Source: Actinomycetota bacterium (GTDB taxonomy: Bacteria > Actinomycetota > CADDZG01 > JAHWKV01 > JAOPZY01). Taken from it: a stretch of 64,000 nucleotides of DNA. Positions 34,843 through 43,250 of this stretch are shown here, piece by piece. A program made the position numbers and the translations under genes. The first letter of the stretch is position 1. Each line of letters opens with the position of its first letter. The notes beneath the pieces are model-generated. The model saw nothing but the letters and a program-made list of their open reading frames with translations, was not told where the DNA came from and did no database searches. The stretch covers positions 481,555-545,554 of the forward strand of contig DASTWV010000059.1 of NCBI GenBank assembly GCA_035765775.1, written 5' to 3'.

Positions 34843-36141
34843 ATGTATACGGAGTACACGATCCTTTGCCTGGTGAATTTCAGTGGGAGCAACATCGCAT
34901 CCATGAGCGCGGCCGTTGCCGACAATGACAACTGGGACAGCGTCGACCCGCAGGACCCGAACAAGATGAACCGGCCGGATTACAACGTCACCGGTGCACT
35001 CGCCGACGGCAATGCCCTGTGCGTCCGGGAGGAGATCGCGAAGTACCCGAACGGCAACGGGTGCTGGTTTACGGTCAGCGTCACGTTCGACGGCGAGCAG
35101 ACCCCGCACCAGTTCAAGATCAACCAGTCGGACGCCTACAAGCAGCCTGGTGACTCCACCACAGCGTTTCCGGGGAACGCACAGTTGGAGGTGTTCCAGA
35201 CGCAAGGCGAGGACAGCGATGCCTACACGCTGGCGGTCTACATCCGGCCGGCAAAGGCTCCGGACAACTCGATATGGATGACCAATCTCAAGGCTGCGCA
35301 CCTGGGCATCAAGGTGAACGAAATCACGATGCCCGGAAGCCACGACGCCGGGATGTACATCCAAGGCAACGAGCAGGCCGTCACCCAGAGCCTGTCGATC
35401 GGAGCCCAGCTCGAAGCCGGGTCACGGTACTTCGACTTGCGGGTGTACAGGTCCGGCGACCTCAAGACCTACCACGGCAATACCGACGGGGGGACTCTGT
35501 CGAGCATCCTCACTGACGTGTCCGACTTTCTCACCGCTAACTCCAGCGAAACAGTAATCCTCAAATTTCGTGCCTACTACTGCGAGTCGGACGTCGTGGC
35601 CATGGTCAAGTCGATGCTGGGCAATCTCCTCTACAAATCCACCACCACGCCGAATTTCGCTCAGCTGCCCCTCAGTGCCCTCACCGGGAAAGTCGTGGCC
35701 GTGTGTTCCCGAACCTTTGCTCCCCTGTTCCCGGCAGCCTCCCCTGACCCCGCACCGATGGACCCTTCCGAAGGGATCCACCCGTACTGGGACTACGGCA
35801 ACGAGGACACCGGCCAGGCCACGCCGCCGGGCCGCACGGAATGCTTCGGCGTGTACGACTCCTACACCAACGTAAAGAATTTCGCGACCATGACTGCGGA
35901 CCAGCACAACAAGTTGGCCGCACACGGAGGGTACGGGCAGGATTATCTGTTTCTTTTTTCCTGGACGCTCACCGGCAAGGCGGGCTTGTTCGACCTGCAT
36001 CTGCTCTCCGGGGCCGCGAACGGTCAAATGGCCAAGGCGCTGACCGGCATCCAAACCCAGACCGGGCCCCGGCCGAACATCGTTTACATCGATCAGATCG
36101 ATCCCTGGCTCTGCAGCCGCATCATTGCGATGAACAGCTAG
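34843..36141 (+). CDS. PI-PLC X-like phosphodiesterase with N-terminal beta domain
   Basis: The 432-residue protein has an N-terminal part of about 140 residues of unknown beta type, then a phosphatidylinositol-specific phospholipase C X-type barrel. The two catalytic histidines are seen in ITMPGSHDAGMY and LKTYHGNTDGG, with the Arg/Asp of SRYFDLRVY between. No signal peptide is present (MYTEYTILCLVNFSGS), unusual for bacterial PI-PLC, which are normally secreted. ATG 34843 is chosen over TTG 34834. A role in cleaving phosphoinositide or related head groups is inferred; non-catalytic relatives exist. Confidence 0.75.
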   Translation: MYTEYTILCLVNFSGSNIASMSAAVADNDNWDSVDPQDPNKMNRPDYNVTGALADGNALCVREEIAKYPNGNGCWFTVSVTFDGEQTPHQFKINQSDAYKQPGDSTTAFPGNAQLEVFQTQGEDSDAYTLAVYIRPAKAPDNSIWMTNLKAAHLGIKVNEITMPGSHDAGMYIQGNEQAVTQSLSIGAQLEAGSRYFDLRVYRSGDLKTYHGNTDGGTLSSILTDVSDFLTANSSETVILKFRAYYCESDVVAMVKSMLGNLLYKSTTTPNFAQLPLSALTGKVVAVCSRTFAPLFPAASPDPAPMDPSEGIHPYWDYGNEDTGQATPPGRTECFGVYDSYTNVKNFATMTADQHNKLAAHGGYGQDYLFLFSWTLTGKAGLFDLHLLSGAANGQMAKALTGIQTQTGPRPNIVYIDQIDPWLCSRIIAMNS

Positions 36142-36233
36142 GTCGCCCGGCAAACCACCCCCGGGCCGGGTGGAGCCCCCCAGGGGGTCGCAAATCCGGC
36201 ATCGCCACGTGCAGACGACCCAGAATCGGGGGC

Positions 36234-37220
36234 GTGAAAGGGACGCTGACCCACCGCGACGGCAGCGCCGTCGACGCCTCCCGGGAGGTGATCCGGCAGG
36301 AACTGCAGAGCGGGGAGTTCTTCTGGCTGGACCTCGAGGGCACAGACGCCGAGCTAGGCCCGGTGCTGTCCGAGGACTTCGGGTTCCACCCCTTGGCGGT
36401 GGAGGACGCGGTGCACTTCGGCCAGCGTCCAAAAGTCGATGAGTACGACGGCTTCACCTACTTCGTGGTCCACGGCGCCCAGGCCGATGCCCGGGCAGCG
36501 ACCGTCGAGGTGCACATCTTCTTCTCGGACAAGCAGGTGGTGACGGTGCACCGCGGCGGTCCCGCCTCTCCGTTGGACGGGGTGCGGACCCGCCTGCAGC
36601 GCCACCGGCCAGCGGACCTCTCGCCGCCCGAGATGTCGATCCTCTACCTCGTGGTGGACCTCCTCGTGGACAGCTTTTTCCCCGTCCTCTCCGGCCTCGA
36701 CGACCGCATCGATGAGATTGAGGACGACATCCTCCGGCTGCCGACCGAGGCCCAACTCGCTGAACTGTTCGACATGAAGCGGACGTTGGTATCGCTGCGC
36801 AAGGTGGTCACGCCCGAGCGGGACATGTTCGCCAGCCTGCTGTCGGATGTCACGAGGTTGCCGGGGATGACGCCCGAGGACGAGCGCTACTTCCGGGATC
36901 TCTACGACCACCTGATCCGCATCAGCGACCTCGTCGACTCATACCGGGACCTGCTCACCGGCGCCATGGACACCCACATCTCGACGGTCTCCAACCGCCT
37001 CAACGTGGTGATGAAGCAGCTGACCATCATGGCCACCGTGTTCCTCCCGCTCGGGTTCCTGACCGGCTTCTTCGGGCAGAATTTCTCGCTGCTGGTCAAC
37101 CATCTCCTGGCCCCGTCGTGGACCTTCTGGGTGCTGGGGATCGGGTCCGAGGCTGCGGCCGTGGTCGGCCTCATGACGCTGTTCCGCCGGAGGGGATGGC
37201 TGGGCGGGCCGACTGCCTGA
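36234..37220 (+). CDS. corA: CorA-family magnesium/divalent cation channel
   Basis: The 328-residue transporter has the large N-terminal cytoplasmic alpha/beta domain, a long stalk helix (around RLPTEAQLAELFDMKRTLVSLRK region) and two C-terminal membrane helices. The pore motif is FFGQNF in place of the classical YGMNF; the GQN form is common in actinobacterial relatives. GTG 36234 follows a GGGGGC stretch. It stands alone between the PI-PLC-like gene and an arsR-type gene. Confidence 0.9.
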   Translation: MKGTLTHRDGSAVDASREVIRQELQSGEFFWLDLEGTDAELGPVLSEDFGFHPLAVEDAVHFGQRPKVDEYDGFTYFVVHGAQADARAATVEVHIFFSDKQVVTVHRGGPASPLDGVRTRLQRHRPADLSPPEMSILYLVVDLLVDSFFPVLSGLDDRIDEIEDDILRLPTEAQLAELFDMKRTLVSLRKVVTPERDMFASLLSDVTRLPGMTPEDERYFRDLYDHLIRISDLVDSYRDLLTGAMDTHISTVSNRLNVVMKQLTIMATVFLPLGFLTGFFGQNFSLLVNHLLAPSWTFWVLGIGSEAAAVVGLMTLFRRRGWLGGPTA

Positions 37221-37293
37221 TCGGTACCGCCGGACAGGGACGCCGGGGCTGCGGGCGCCCGCGACGAATTCCGCTTTGAACGCCCGGGCTGCG

Positions 37294-37665
37294 CTATTCG
37301 GCCCGCACCCGGGGGCGGGGCTTCGCCGCCCGGATCGGGTCGCCGGCCTGCAGGTCGGCCAGCAGCTCCCGGCTCTGCGTAAGCGAGGTCGCCAGCACCT
37401 CGTTCGCCGTGGCCAGCAGGTGCAGGGTCCGGGGGTCCCGGAGCCGGTAGTACACGCTGGAGGCCTCCCGGCGGGAGACGAGCACGCCCGCCCGGCGCAG
37501 CACCCCCAGCTGCTGGGAGAGCTGCGAGGCCTCGGCTCCCGTGCGGGCGATGAGATCCGCCACCGGACGCTCGCCCTCGGTCAGCAACTCGAGCACCTGC
37601 ACCCGCAGGGGGTGGGCGAGTGCCCGGAACAGATCGGCCTTCAGGCGCTGGACTTCGTTGGTCAT
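37294..37665 (-). CDS. ArsR-family transcriptional regulator
   Basis: About 123 residues with a winged helix: LFRALAHPLRVQVLELL, then TGAEASQLSQQLGVLRRAGVLVSRREASSVYYRL. No Cys pair for metal sensing is visible, so the inducer is unknown. ATG 37665 matches the family start; a longer frame would run into the divergent promoter. The perfect palindrome at 37718-37733 lies in the divergent promoter and is a likely operator. Confidence 0.88.
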   Translation of the reverse strand: MTNEVQRLKADLFRALAHPLRVQVLELLTEGERPVADLIARTGAEASQLSQQLGVLRRAGVLVSRREASSVYYRLRDPRTLHLLATANEVLATSLTQSRELLADLQAGDPIRAAKPRPRVRAE

Positions 37666-37717
37666 GGTCGCAGTATGGCGCCGCTCCGTGGGGAATCCTG
37701 GTGGATGACTTGATAAT

Positions 37718-37733
37718 ATGATGAACTCATCAT
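37718..37733. promoter_or_regulatory. perfect palindrome in the arsR divergent promoter
   Basis: ATGATGA-AC-TCATCAT, two 7-bp arms with a 2-base spacer, overlaps the ATG (37732) of the small carbonic-anhydrase-like gene. It abuts the AT-rich TTGATAATATG, a possible -10 element. Such dyads are typical ArsR operators; binding would block the right-hand gene directly. Confidence 0.55.
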
Positions 37734-38121
37734 GCCGGGCCATTCCTCGCAGGTTCCTGACACCCGCCGGGGTGTGTCGGTCCTCCTCACCTGCACCGAC
37801 CTCGACTTGGGCGTCGTCGCCCGGATGTTCGTGCGCGAGGACCCCTGGGGACTCTTCCTCACCTGCGAGGGGGCGGCGGCGGACCGGAGCACCCTGCAGC
37901 TGCTGGACTCATTCCACCAGCTGTTCGGGATCGCCGAGGTGGTCGTGCTCCACCACACCGGCTGCCCGGCGGCCCAGGGGGACGAGGCCCCGACCGGGCT
38001 CCGGCTGGCGGACACCCTCAGCGCCATCCGGGCCTGCCTCAGGGCGCAGGATCCGGCGAGCGTGGCCGGGTTCATCTACGACCACGCCGCCGACCGGCTG
38101 ACCGCCTGGGACCCGCGCTGA
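37732..38121 (+). CDS. divergent beta-carbonic-anhydrase-like protein
   Basis: The 129-residue product has LTCTDLDL near the start and VVVLHHTGC in the middle. The CxD...HxxC pattern is the zinc site of beta-carbonic anhydrases. The Arg that normally pairs with the Asp (CxDxR) is Asp here, and the protein is shorter than usual, so activity is doubtful. It is divergent from the ArsR regulator, with its start inside the presumed operator, so it is probably the regulated target. It may bind zinc without hydrating CO2. Confidence 0.6.
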   Translation: MPGHSSQVPDTRRGVSVLLTCTDLDLGVVARMFVREDPWGLFLTCEGAAADRSTLQLLDSFHQLFGIAEVVVLHHTGCPAAQGDEAPTGLRLADTLSAIRACLRAQDPASVAGFIYDHAADRLTAWDPR

Positions 38122-38335
38122 AGCCGCAGCCCAGGCACTGCCACGCAGCCCCGGCTCCAGCCCCGTTCCCTGCATGGCAGTCGGCGGGGCCCCCGCCACG
38201 GGCTGGGGTGGGCCGCTGATCCGCTCCACCCGGGCCTCGCAGGTCCACAAGCTGAGCAACCTTCAAGTAACCAGGCCGGCCGGGCCGGTGTCGGGTAGTC
38301 CATAGGATCATCTGCGTTTCCGAGAGGAGGCACCC

Positions 38336-38860
38336 GTGGACTTCTCGCTGCCGCGCACCACGTCACTGCTCCGCCGCACGCCTGCAGCACTGCCCGCACT
38401 GCTGAGCGGGCTGCCGGACGCGTGGCTGTCGGGGAGCGAAGGCCCAGGAGCCTGGTCGCCCTACCAGGTGGTTGCCCACCTGGCCTCCATTGAGGAGACC
38501 GATTGGATGGACCGGGTCCAGGTCTTCCTGGAGCGGAACCCCGAGCGACCCTTCCGCCCCGTGGATCGGGAGGCGGGCTTCCGCAGGTTCTCGGGGTGGT
38601 CCCTGGCCGACATCCTGGGGCGCTTCGCCAGCGTCCGGCAGTCGAACCTCGAGATGCTCGAGGCTGGAGTCGGGGAGGGCGATCTGGGCCTCCGGGCCGT
38701 GCACCCGGCCTTCGGGACGGTGACGTTGGGCCAGCTGCTGGCAACCTGGGTCGTGCACGACATGAACCACCTGGGGCAGATCGTGCAGGCGATGGCCAAG
38801 CAGTACCGCGACGCCGTGGGACCGTGGCGGGAGCTCCTGCCGATCCTCGACGCGGGCTGA
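38336..38860 (+). CDS. DinB-fold protein
   Basis: A 174-residue four-helix DinB/YfiT-like protein. The metal-binding histidines typical of the family are seen in QVVAHLASIEETDW and VVHDMNHLGQI. Bacterial relatives include thiol-dependent (mycothiol or bacillithiol) transferases and hydrolases, so a thiol-linked detoxification role is plausible. GTG 38336 has a strong GAGGAGG box with a 5-base spacer. Confidence 0.82.
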   Translation: MDFSLPRTTSLLRRTPAALPALLSGLPDAWLSGSEGPGAWSPYQVVAHLASIEETDWMDRVQVFLERNPERPFRPVDREAGFRRFSGWSLADILGRFASVRQSNLEMLEAGVGEGDLGLRAVHPAFGTVTLGQLLATWVVHDMNHLGQIVQAMAKQYRDAVGPWRELLPILDAG

Positions 38861-38932
38861 CCATCCATTGCGGCTATACGTGCGCAGGCGAAAGGTTGCC
38901 TGCGGTGCCTCAGGCCTGCTTAAAGCCCCAGC

Positions 38933-39397
38933 CTAAAGCCCTTCGGCGGGGCGCAGCTGCCAGTTGTGGCGCTCGCACTTGCGCCGGGCCGCCTTGCGGA
39001 TGGCGGCGGTATCGCCGGTCATGTTCCGGGTGCCCGGGACCCAGCTCATGCCGAGGCGCTCCAGGAGCGGCCCCAGGGTCTTCGGGTTGACGCTGCCCAC
39101 CTCGATGGCCCGCGCCGACGTATGCGAGGCGAGGTACCACAGAGCGAGGTAGGCGGCGCCCCGGACCGGGCTCAGGTTGCTGATCGCAAACAGCGAGCAG
39201 GTGATCGGGGTATCGGTGATGCCCTGAACCTCGACCACGCCGAGGGGCTGCTCATCGGGCCCCCGGAACTCCGGGCTCTGCGGGCCGTCGAGGGCGGTCA
39301 GGTCGCCGACAGGCCCGGGAACGACCAGGCTGACGCCGTCCTCGCGGACGGCCACCGTGTTCGGTGCCCGGTTGCGGAACTTTGTCCACGCGCTCAT
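38933..39397 (-). CDS. protein of unknown function (154 aa)
   Basis: ATG 39397 is preceded by AGGAGG at ten bases, and the frame shows no frameshift signs, so this is probably a real gene. The product begins MSAWTKFRNRAPNTVAVREDG, has beta-rich stretches (GVVEVQGITDTPITC) and ends in a basic helical part (AIRKAARRKCERHNW). No signal peptide or known motif is recognised. It lies alone, divergent from the small lipoprotein gene. Confidence 0.6.
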   Translation of the reverse strand: MSAWTKFRNRAPNTVAVREDGVSLVVPGPVGDLTALDGPQSPEFRGPDEQPLGVVEVQGITDTPITCSLFAISNLSPVRGAAYLALWYLASHTSARAIEVGSVNPKTLGPLLERLGMSWVPGTRNMTGDTAAIRKAARRKCERHNWQLRPAEGL

Positions 39398-39512
39398 GTG
39401 TGTGCCACCTCCTGGACGCCCCTCAGCACGGGCGCTTACGGGTCCTATACCCAGGCAGGCATCGTTCCCGAACCTGGGGGAGATATAGTAACCATCGCGA
39501 CGGGAGGCGGAC

Positions 39513-39935
39513 ATGCGGCTACGGCGGATGTTGCTGATCGTGGGGTGCCTGGCGGCCGCCAGCCTCACGGGATGCGCGACGACGGCGACCGGCTCGAGGG
39601 GAGGAGGAGCGACGTCGACGCCGGCGCTGACCGCTCCGGCAACCCCAAACGCGGTGACCACAAGCCCTCCGGCGGCGGTTGTGCCGTCGGCGCCGCCAGC
39701 GGTGGTGCACACGACCGCCCCTCCTGTAGTCCATACGACCGCGCCGCCCCTGGTGCTGCCCACCACAGCCGCCCCCGCCCCCGTCGGGTGCATGCCCCTG
39801 ACGAACTCCGGCGGCTGCTACGAGCCGGGCGAGTTCTGCCGCACCACCGACCACGGCGCCCAGGGGGTGGCGGGCGACGGCAAGACCATCGTCTGCGAGG
39901 ACAACGGCGGCTGGCGCTGGGAGCCCGTGCCCTGA
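39513..39935 (+). CDS. small lipoprotein with Cys-rich C-terminal domain
   Basis: A 140-residue product with a signal peptide ending in the lipobox SLTGC. A Thr/Ala/Pro-rich linker follows, with repeated VVHTTAPP units, then a compact domain with four Cys (GCMPL, GGCYEP, EFCRTTDHG, IVCEDNGGWRWEP). Domains of this type end many actinobacterial secreted proteins; the disulfide-bonded fold probably binds wall or extracellular ligands. Function is unknown. Confidence 0.75.
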   Translation: MRLRRMLLIVGCLAAASLTGCATTATGSRGGGATSTPALTAPATPNAVTTSPPAAVVPSAPPAVVHTTAPPVVHTTAPPLVLPTTAAPAPVGCMPLTNSGGCYEPGEFCRTTDHGAQGVAGDGKTIVCEDNGGWRWEPVP

Positions 39936-39948
39936 GCCAGCACCCGGC

Positions 39949-40413
39949 TCAGCCCTCCCGGACCCGCTCCCAGAGTTCGGCCAGGGCCCGGCGATCGCCG
40001 GCGCCCAGGTGGGACAGCAACACCGCCCGGAGCACCTCGTTGTGCACCGGGCGGGCCGCCCGCAGGCAGTCGTCCCCCGCCCCGGTCAGGACGGTATAGA
40101 ACTTCCGCCCGTCCTCGGGGTCTACCACCCGCTCCACCAGGCCGGAGCGCTCCAACCGGGTGACCAGGTGCGTCAGGCCGCTGGGGCTGAACGCCACACT
40201 CTGGGCCAGGGCGGTCATCCCCAGGCGCCACTCGGGGGCGTTGTACAGCGTGATCAGCACGTCGAACTCGCTCACCGACAGCCCAGCCCTGACCCGCAGC
40301 GCCGCATCCAGAGCGCGGAGCGAGGTCTGCTGCAGCTTCAGCAGGGCGTTCCAGGCCCGGTACTCGTCGGGATGCAGGAACTCGTGGGCTCCCCCAGGAC
40401 CGCTTGCAGTCAT
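39949..40413 (-). CDS. MarR-family transcriptional regulator
   Basis: The 154-residue winged-helix protein has ALRVRAGLSVSEFDVLITLYN, then SPSGLTHLVTRLERSGLVERVVDPEDGRKFYTVLT, the MarR recognition helix and wing. ATG 40413 has AGGAGG five bases upstream. It is divergent from a small antibiotic-monooxygenase-fold gene, with the palindrome at 40429-40451 between them, the usual autoregulated pair. Confidence 0.9.
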   Translation of the reverse strand: MTASGPGGAHEFLHPDEYRAWNALLKLQQTSLRALDAALRVRAGLSVSEFDVLITLYNAPEWRLGMTALAQSVAFSPSGLTHLVTRLERSGLVERVVDPEDGRKFYTVLTGAGDDCLRAARPVHNEVLRAVLLSHLGAGDRRALAELWERVREG

Positions 40414-40428
40414 GCCGCCCTCCTGGTA

Positions 40429-40451
40429 TATTTTCTTTCGGTAGGAAAATA
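40429..40451. promoter_or_regulatory. MarR-type operator between divergent genes
   Basis: TATTTTC (40429-40435) and GAAAATA (40445-40451) form perfect 7-bp arms around a 9-base centre. It is the only AT-rich dyad in this region and sits between marR and the ABM-fold gene, where it could control both. Confidence 0.55.
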
Positions 40452-40481
40452 ATAGCATGGCAGAGAGGAAGGGGAGAGGCG

Positions 40482-40766
40482 ATGACGACGCTGGTGATCA
40501 CCCACGCAGTGGCTGACTACGACGCATGGAAGCACGTCTTCGACGAGCACGCCGCCAGCCGCAAGGAGCATGGCTGCGCCGCCGAGGAGCTCTTCCGGGA
40601 CCCGGACCAGCCGGGCACGGTGATGAACCTGATGCGCTACCCCAGCCTCGAGGCGGCCCAGGCGTTCCTCGCCGACCCTTCGCTGCGGGAGGCCATGGGC
40701 CGGGCCGGCGTGGTGGGCCAGCCCCGGATCGAGTTCTGGGACAGCATCCAGGCCGTCGACTTCTAG
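40482..40766 (+). CDS. dimeric alpha/beta-barrel (ABM-fold) protein
   Basis: A 94-residue ferredoxin-like barrel protein: TTLVITHAVADYDAWKHVFDEH then a second beta strand MNLMRYPSLEAAQAFL. Members include quinol monooxygenases, haem-degrading enzymes and small stress proteins. ATG 40482 follows GGGGAGAGG. It is divergent from the MarR gene and followed 34 bases later by another small barrel-like gene, likely the same transcript. Confidence 0.7.
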   Translation: MTTLVITHAVADYDAWKHVFDEHAASRKEHGCAAEELFRDPDQPGTVMNLMRYPSLEAAQAFLADPSLREAMGRAGVVGQPRIEFWDSIQAVDF

Positions 40767-40800
40767 CAGCAGGCCTCAACCCAACGAGGAGGGCGGGACG

Positions 40801-41094
40801 ATGTTCGGACGGGTTGTTTCATTCGAGGAAGAGTCGCCCGAGGACATGGCGGCCGGCATATCGCACGTCGAAGAGGAGGTGCTGGTCGCCTTGCGCGATG
40901 CCCCCGGCCTGACCGGCGTGTGGCTGGTCGACCGGGAGGCCCGTCGCCGGCTGAGCATCATGGTGTGGGAGTCGGAGGAGCAGGCCGAGGCCGCGTTCGC
41001 CAAGCTGAACGGGATCCTGGCTCAGGACCCGGACCGTCACCGCCCGAAGCCCGCCTCCCGCTCCAGCTGGGAGGTCTACGGCCTGATCAAGTAG
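40801..41094 (+). CDS. small dimeric alpha/beta-barrel-like protein
   Basis: A 97-residue product with the strand-helix-strand pattern of an ABM-like fold: FGRVVSFEEESPEDM, GVWLVDREARRRLSIMVWESEEQAEAAF, WEVYGLIK. GAGG lies a few bases before ATG 40801. It pairs with the preceding barrel gene under the presumed MarR control. No catalytic residue is evident. Confidence 0.65.
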   Translation: MFGRVVSFEEESPEDMAAGISHVEEEVLVALRDAPGLTGVWLVDREARRRLSIMVWESEEQAEAAFAKLNGILAQDPDRHRPKPASRSSWEVYGLIK

Positions 41095-41143
41095 ATCTCC
41101 GGTCCGGGATGTGGGCAGGCCGGGGATGCCGGTCCCGTGGTGC

Positions 41144-42331
41144 TCACAGCGACGATGCCGCGGCGCTGAGCGCCTCCCGGTAGATCTCCTTCACCGGGCG
41201 CCCGAGGGCGGTGGCGGCGGCGGCACAGTCGGCGTACTCGGGCGCCACGTTCACCGGGGTGTCGCCCCGCATGCCCACCTTCACCCGTACCTCGTGGCCG
41301 CCAATCGCTACCGACACCCACCGGCGGGGCAGCATCCAGCGCCGGACAGCGCCCACGCGCACGCCCAGGGTGGAGGTCTCGGCGATCAGCACGTCGCGCA
41401 CGGCCGCCTCGGCGGGTGGCGGGACCAGCACCGAGATGACCTGGGCGGGGCGGCCCCCCTTGCCGATCACCGGGGTGACCCATCCGTCCACCGCTCCCGC
41501 CGACGCCAGGCGCTCCAGGACAAAGGGGTAGAACTCGGGATTCATGTCGTCGATGGTGGCCTCCACCAGGAGGTTCTCGGTGCCTTCGGGCGCCCCGGGG
41601 CTTGGGCCCGGCGCGTCCAGCGGCTCGCCCAGCACCAGGCGCAGGACGTTGGGGATCTCCAGCTCCCGGCTCCCGGCGCCGTAGCCCCAGCCGGAAACCG
41701 TCATGGCCGGCAGCTTCCCGAAGGAATTGGCGAACTCGGCGACGATCGCCGCGCCGGTGGGGGTGACCAGCTCGGCCTCCACGTCCCGGCCGTAGAGCGC
41801 CCGGCCGTCCAGCAGCTCCAGCACCGCCGGGGCGGGCAGCGGGAGCGGGCCGTGGCGGGAGGGCACCATGCCGGTGCCCGAGGCCACCGGGGACGAGATG
41901 ACGACGGTGGTGCCCAGGGCGGCGAAGCCGGCGGCGGCCCCCACCACATCCACGATGGTGTCCACCCCGTCCAGCTCGTGGAAGTGCACGTTGTGAATCG
42001 GGACCCCGTGCACGAGGGCCTCGGCCCGGGCCAGGCGGCCGAGAGTCGAGGCGGCCCGGGCGGCGATGTCGGGGCGGAGGCCGGTGTCCTGCACCAGGCG
42101 GAGGGCGTCGGCGTAGGTGCGCATGACCGACCAGGTGCCCTCGGGGGCCGAGACATCCACCTTGCACGCCCGGATGCCGCACCGGTGCACCGTGTTGATG
42201 GTGAGCTCGAAGGGGATGCCGAGGCACGAGAGTTGCTCCTCGATGGCGTCCAGCGGGGCGCCGGCGTCCAGCAGGGCGCCGAGGATCATGTCGCCCGAGG
42301 CGCCGGAGAAGCAGTCGAGGTAGGCGATCAC
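41144..42331 (-). CDS. larC: LarC, nickel insertion enzyme for the pincer cofactor
   Basis: The 395-residue enzyme inserts nickel into pyridinium-3,5-bisthiocarboxylic acid mononucleotide, the cofactor of lactate racemase and relatives. It begins IAYLDCFSGASGDMILGALLDAG and has HFHELDGVDTIVDVVG and VTPTGAAIVAEF. In Lactobacillus the LarC frame is split by a programmed frameshift; here it is one continuous frame. GTG 42331 overlaps the larB stop by four bases. Confidence 0.9.
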   Translation of the reverse strand: MIAYLDCFSGASGDMILGALLDAGAPLDAIEEQLSCLGIPFELTINTVHRCGIRACKVDVSAPEGTWSVMRTYADALRLVQDTGLRPDIAARAASTLGRLARAEALVHGVPIHNVHFHELDGVDTIVDVVGAAAGFAALGTTVVISSPVASGTGMVPSRHGPLPLPAPAVLELLDGRALYGRDVEAELVTPTGAAIVAEFANSFGKLPAMTVSGWGYGAGSRELEIPNVLRLVLGEPLDAPGPSPGAPEGTENLLVEATIDDMNPEFYPFVLERLASAGAVDGWVTPVIGKGGRPAQVISVLVPPPAEAAVRDVLIAETSTLGVRVGAVRRWMLPRRWVSVAIGGHEVRVKVGMRGDTPVNVAPEYADCAAAATALGRPVKEIYREALSAAASSL

Positions 42332-43161
42332 CGGAGACCTCCACTCGCTGCGGCGCGCCCAACGCCAGCCCGCTCCGGGGCCGCCCGGTCGGCGGCCACC
42401 CGGTCGACGGCCGCCCGGCGCAGCACCAGGGTGGCGAACACCGCCGCCCCGAACCCGTTGTCGATGTTGACCGCCACCACGCCGGGGGCACAGGCGTTCA
42501 GCATCGTGAGGAGCGGGGCGATCCCGCCCGCCCCCGCCCCGTAGCCCACCGAAGTGGGCACGGCGACCACCGGCGCCGCCACCAGCCCGCCCACCACGCT
42601 GGCGAGGGCCCCGTCCATTCCGGCCACGACGATCACCACCGCCGCCCGGTCCAGGACCGCCCGGCCCGCCAGGAGCCGGTGCAATCCGGCGACGCCGACG
42701 TCGTACAGCCGCTCCACCGCCAGGCCGAGGGCCTCGGCGGTACACGCCGCCTCCTCGGCCACCGGCAGGTCGGCGGTCCCCGCCGAGACCACCGCGAGCA
42801 TCGGCCCCTCCTCGGGCACCAGAGCCCTCCGGGCCACGATCAGGGACGCCGGCGACAACAGCTCGGCCTCCGGGGCGACGTCAAGCACGGCCCGGTACTG
42901 TTCGGCCGACGCCCGGGTGACCAGGATGGCGCCGGTGTTGACGTCCAGGAGGGCGGCGACGATGGCCGCCACGTGCTCGGGGGCCTTGCCCGGTCCGTAC
43001 ACCGCCTCGGGCAGGCCGAGGCGCAGCTCCCGATGGTGGTCGACCCGGGCGAAGCCGAGGTCGGCGTAGGGCAGGTAACGCAGTTCCCGGATGACTTCAT
43101 CGATGCTCAGGGTCCCGCCCGCACACCGTTCGAGGAGGGCGCGCAGCGCCACATCGTCCAT
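42328..43161 (-). CDS. larB: LarB, pyridinium-3,5-biscarboxylic acid mononucleotide synthase
   Basis: The 277-residue protein has a C-terminal AIR-carboxylase-like domain that carboxylates nicotinic acid adenine dinucleotide in the first step to the nickel-pincer nucleotide. Motifs include VVSAGTADLPVAEEAA, VIVVAGMDGALASVVGGLVAAPVVAVPTSVGYGAG and NIDNGFGAAVFA, split by family-typical loops. ATG 43161 is the first credible start. LarE, the sulfur transferase, is not in the window. Confidence 0.9.
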   Translation of the reverse strand: MDDVALRALLERCAGGTLSIDEVIRELRYLPYADLGFARVDHHRELRLGLPEAVYGPGKAPEHVAAIVAALLDVNTGAILVTRASAEQYRAVLDVAPEAELLSPASLIVARRALVPEEGPMLAVVSAGTADLPVAEEAACTAEALGLAVERLYDVGVAGLHRLLAGRAVLDRAAVVIVVAGMDGALASVVGGLVAAPVVAVPTSVGYGAGAGGIAPLLTMLNACAPGVVAVNIDNGFGAAVFATLVLRRAAVDRVAADRAAPERAGVGRAAASGGLR

Positions 43162-43250
43162 AGGTAGCCAGCCTACCGGGCTGCGCCGGGTGGGCCGGCT
43201 CCGGCGCCGGAATTCCCGAGTGAAGTATCGTAAGGGCAACGCACCCCGCC

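Noticed and set aside
36234-37220. CorA pore motif GQN in place of GMN as a defect
   Set aside because: The GQN form is common in actinobacterial CorA proteins, so it is not evidence of loss of function.
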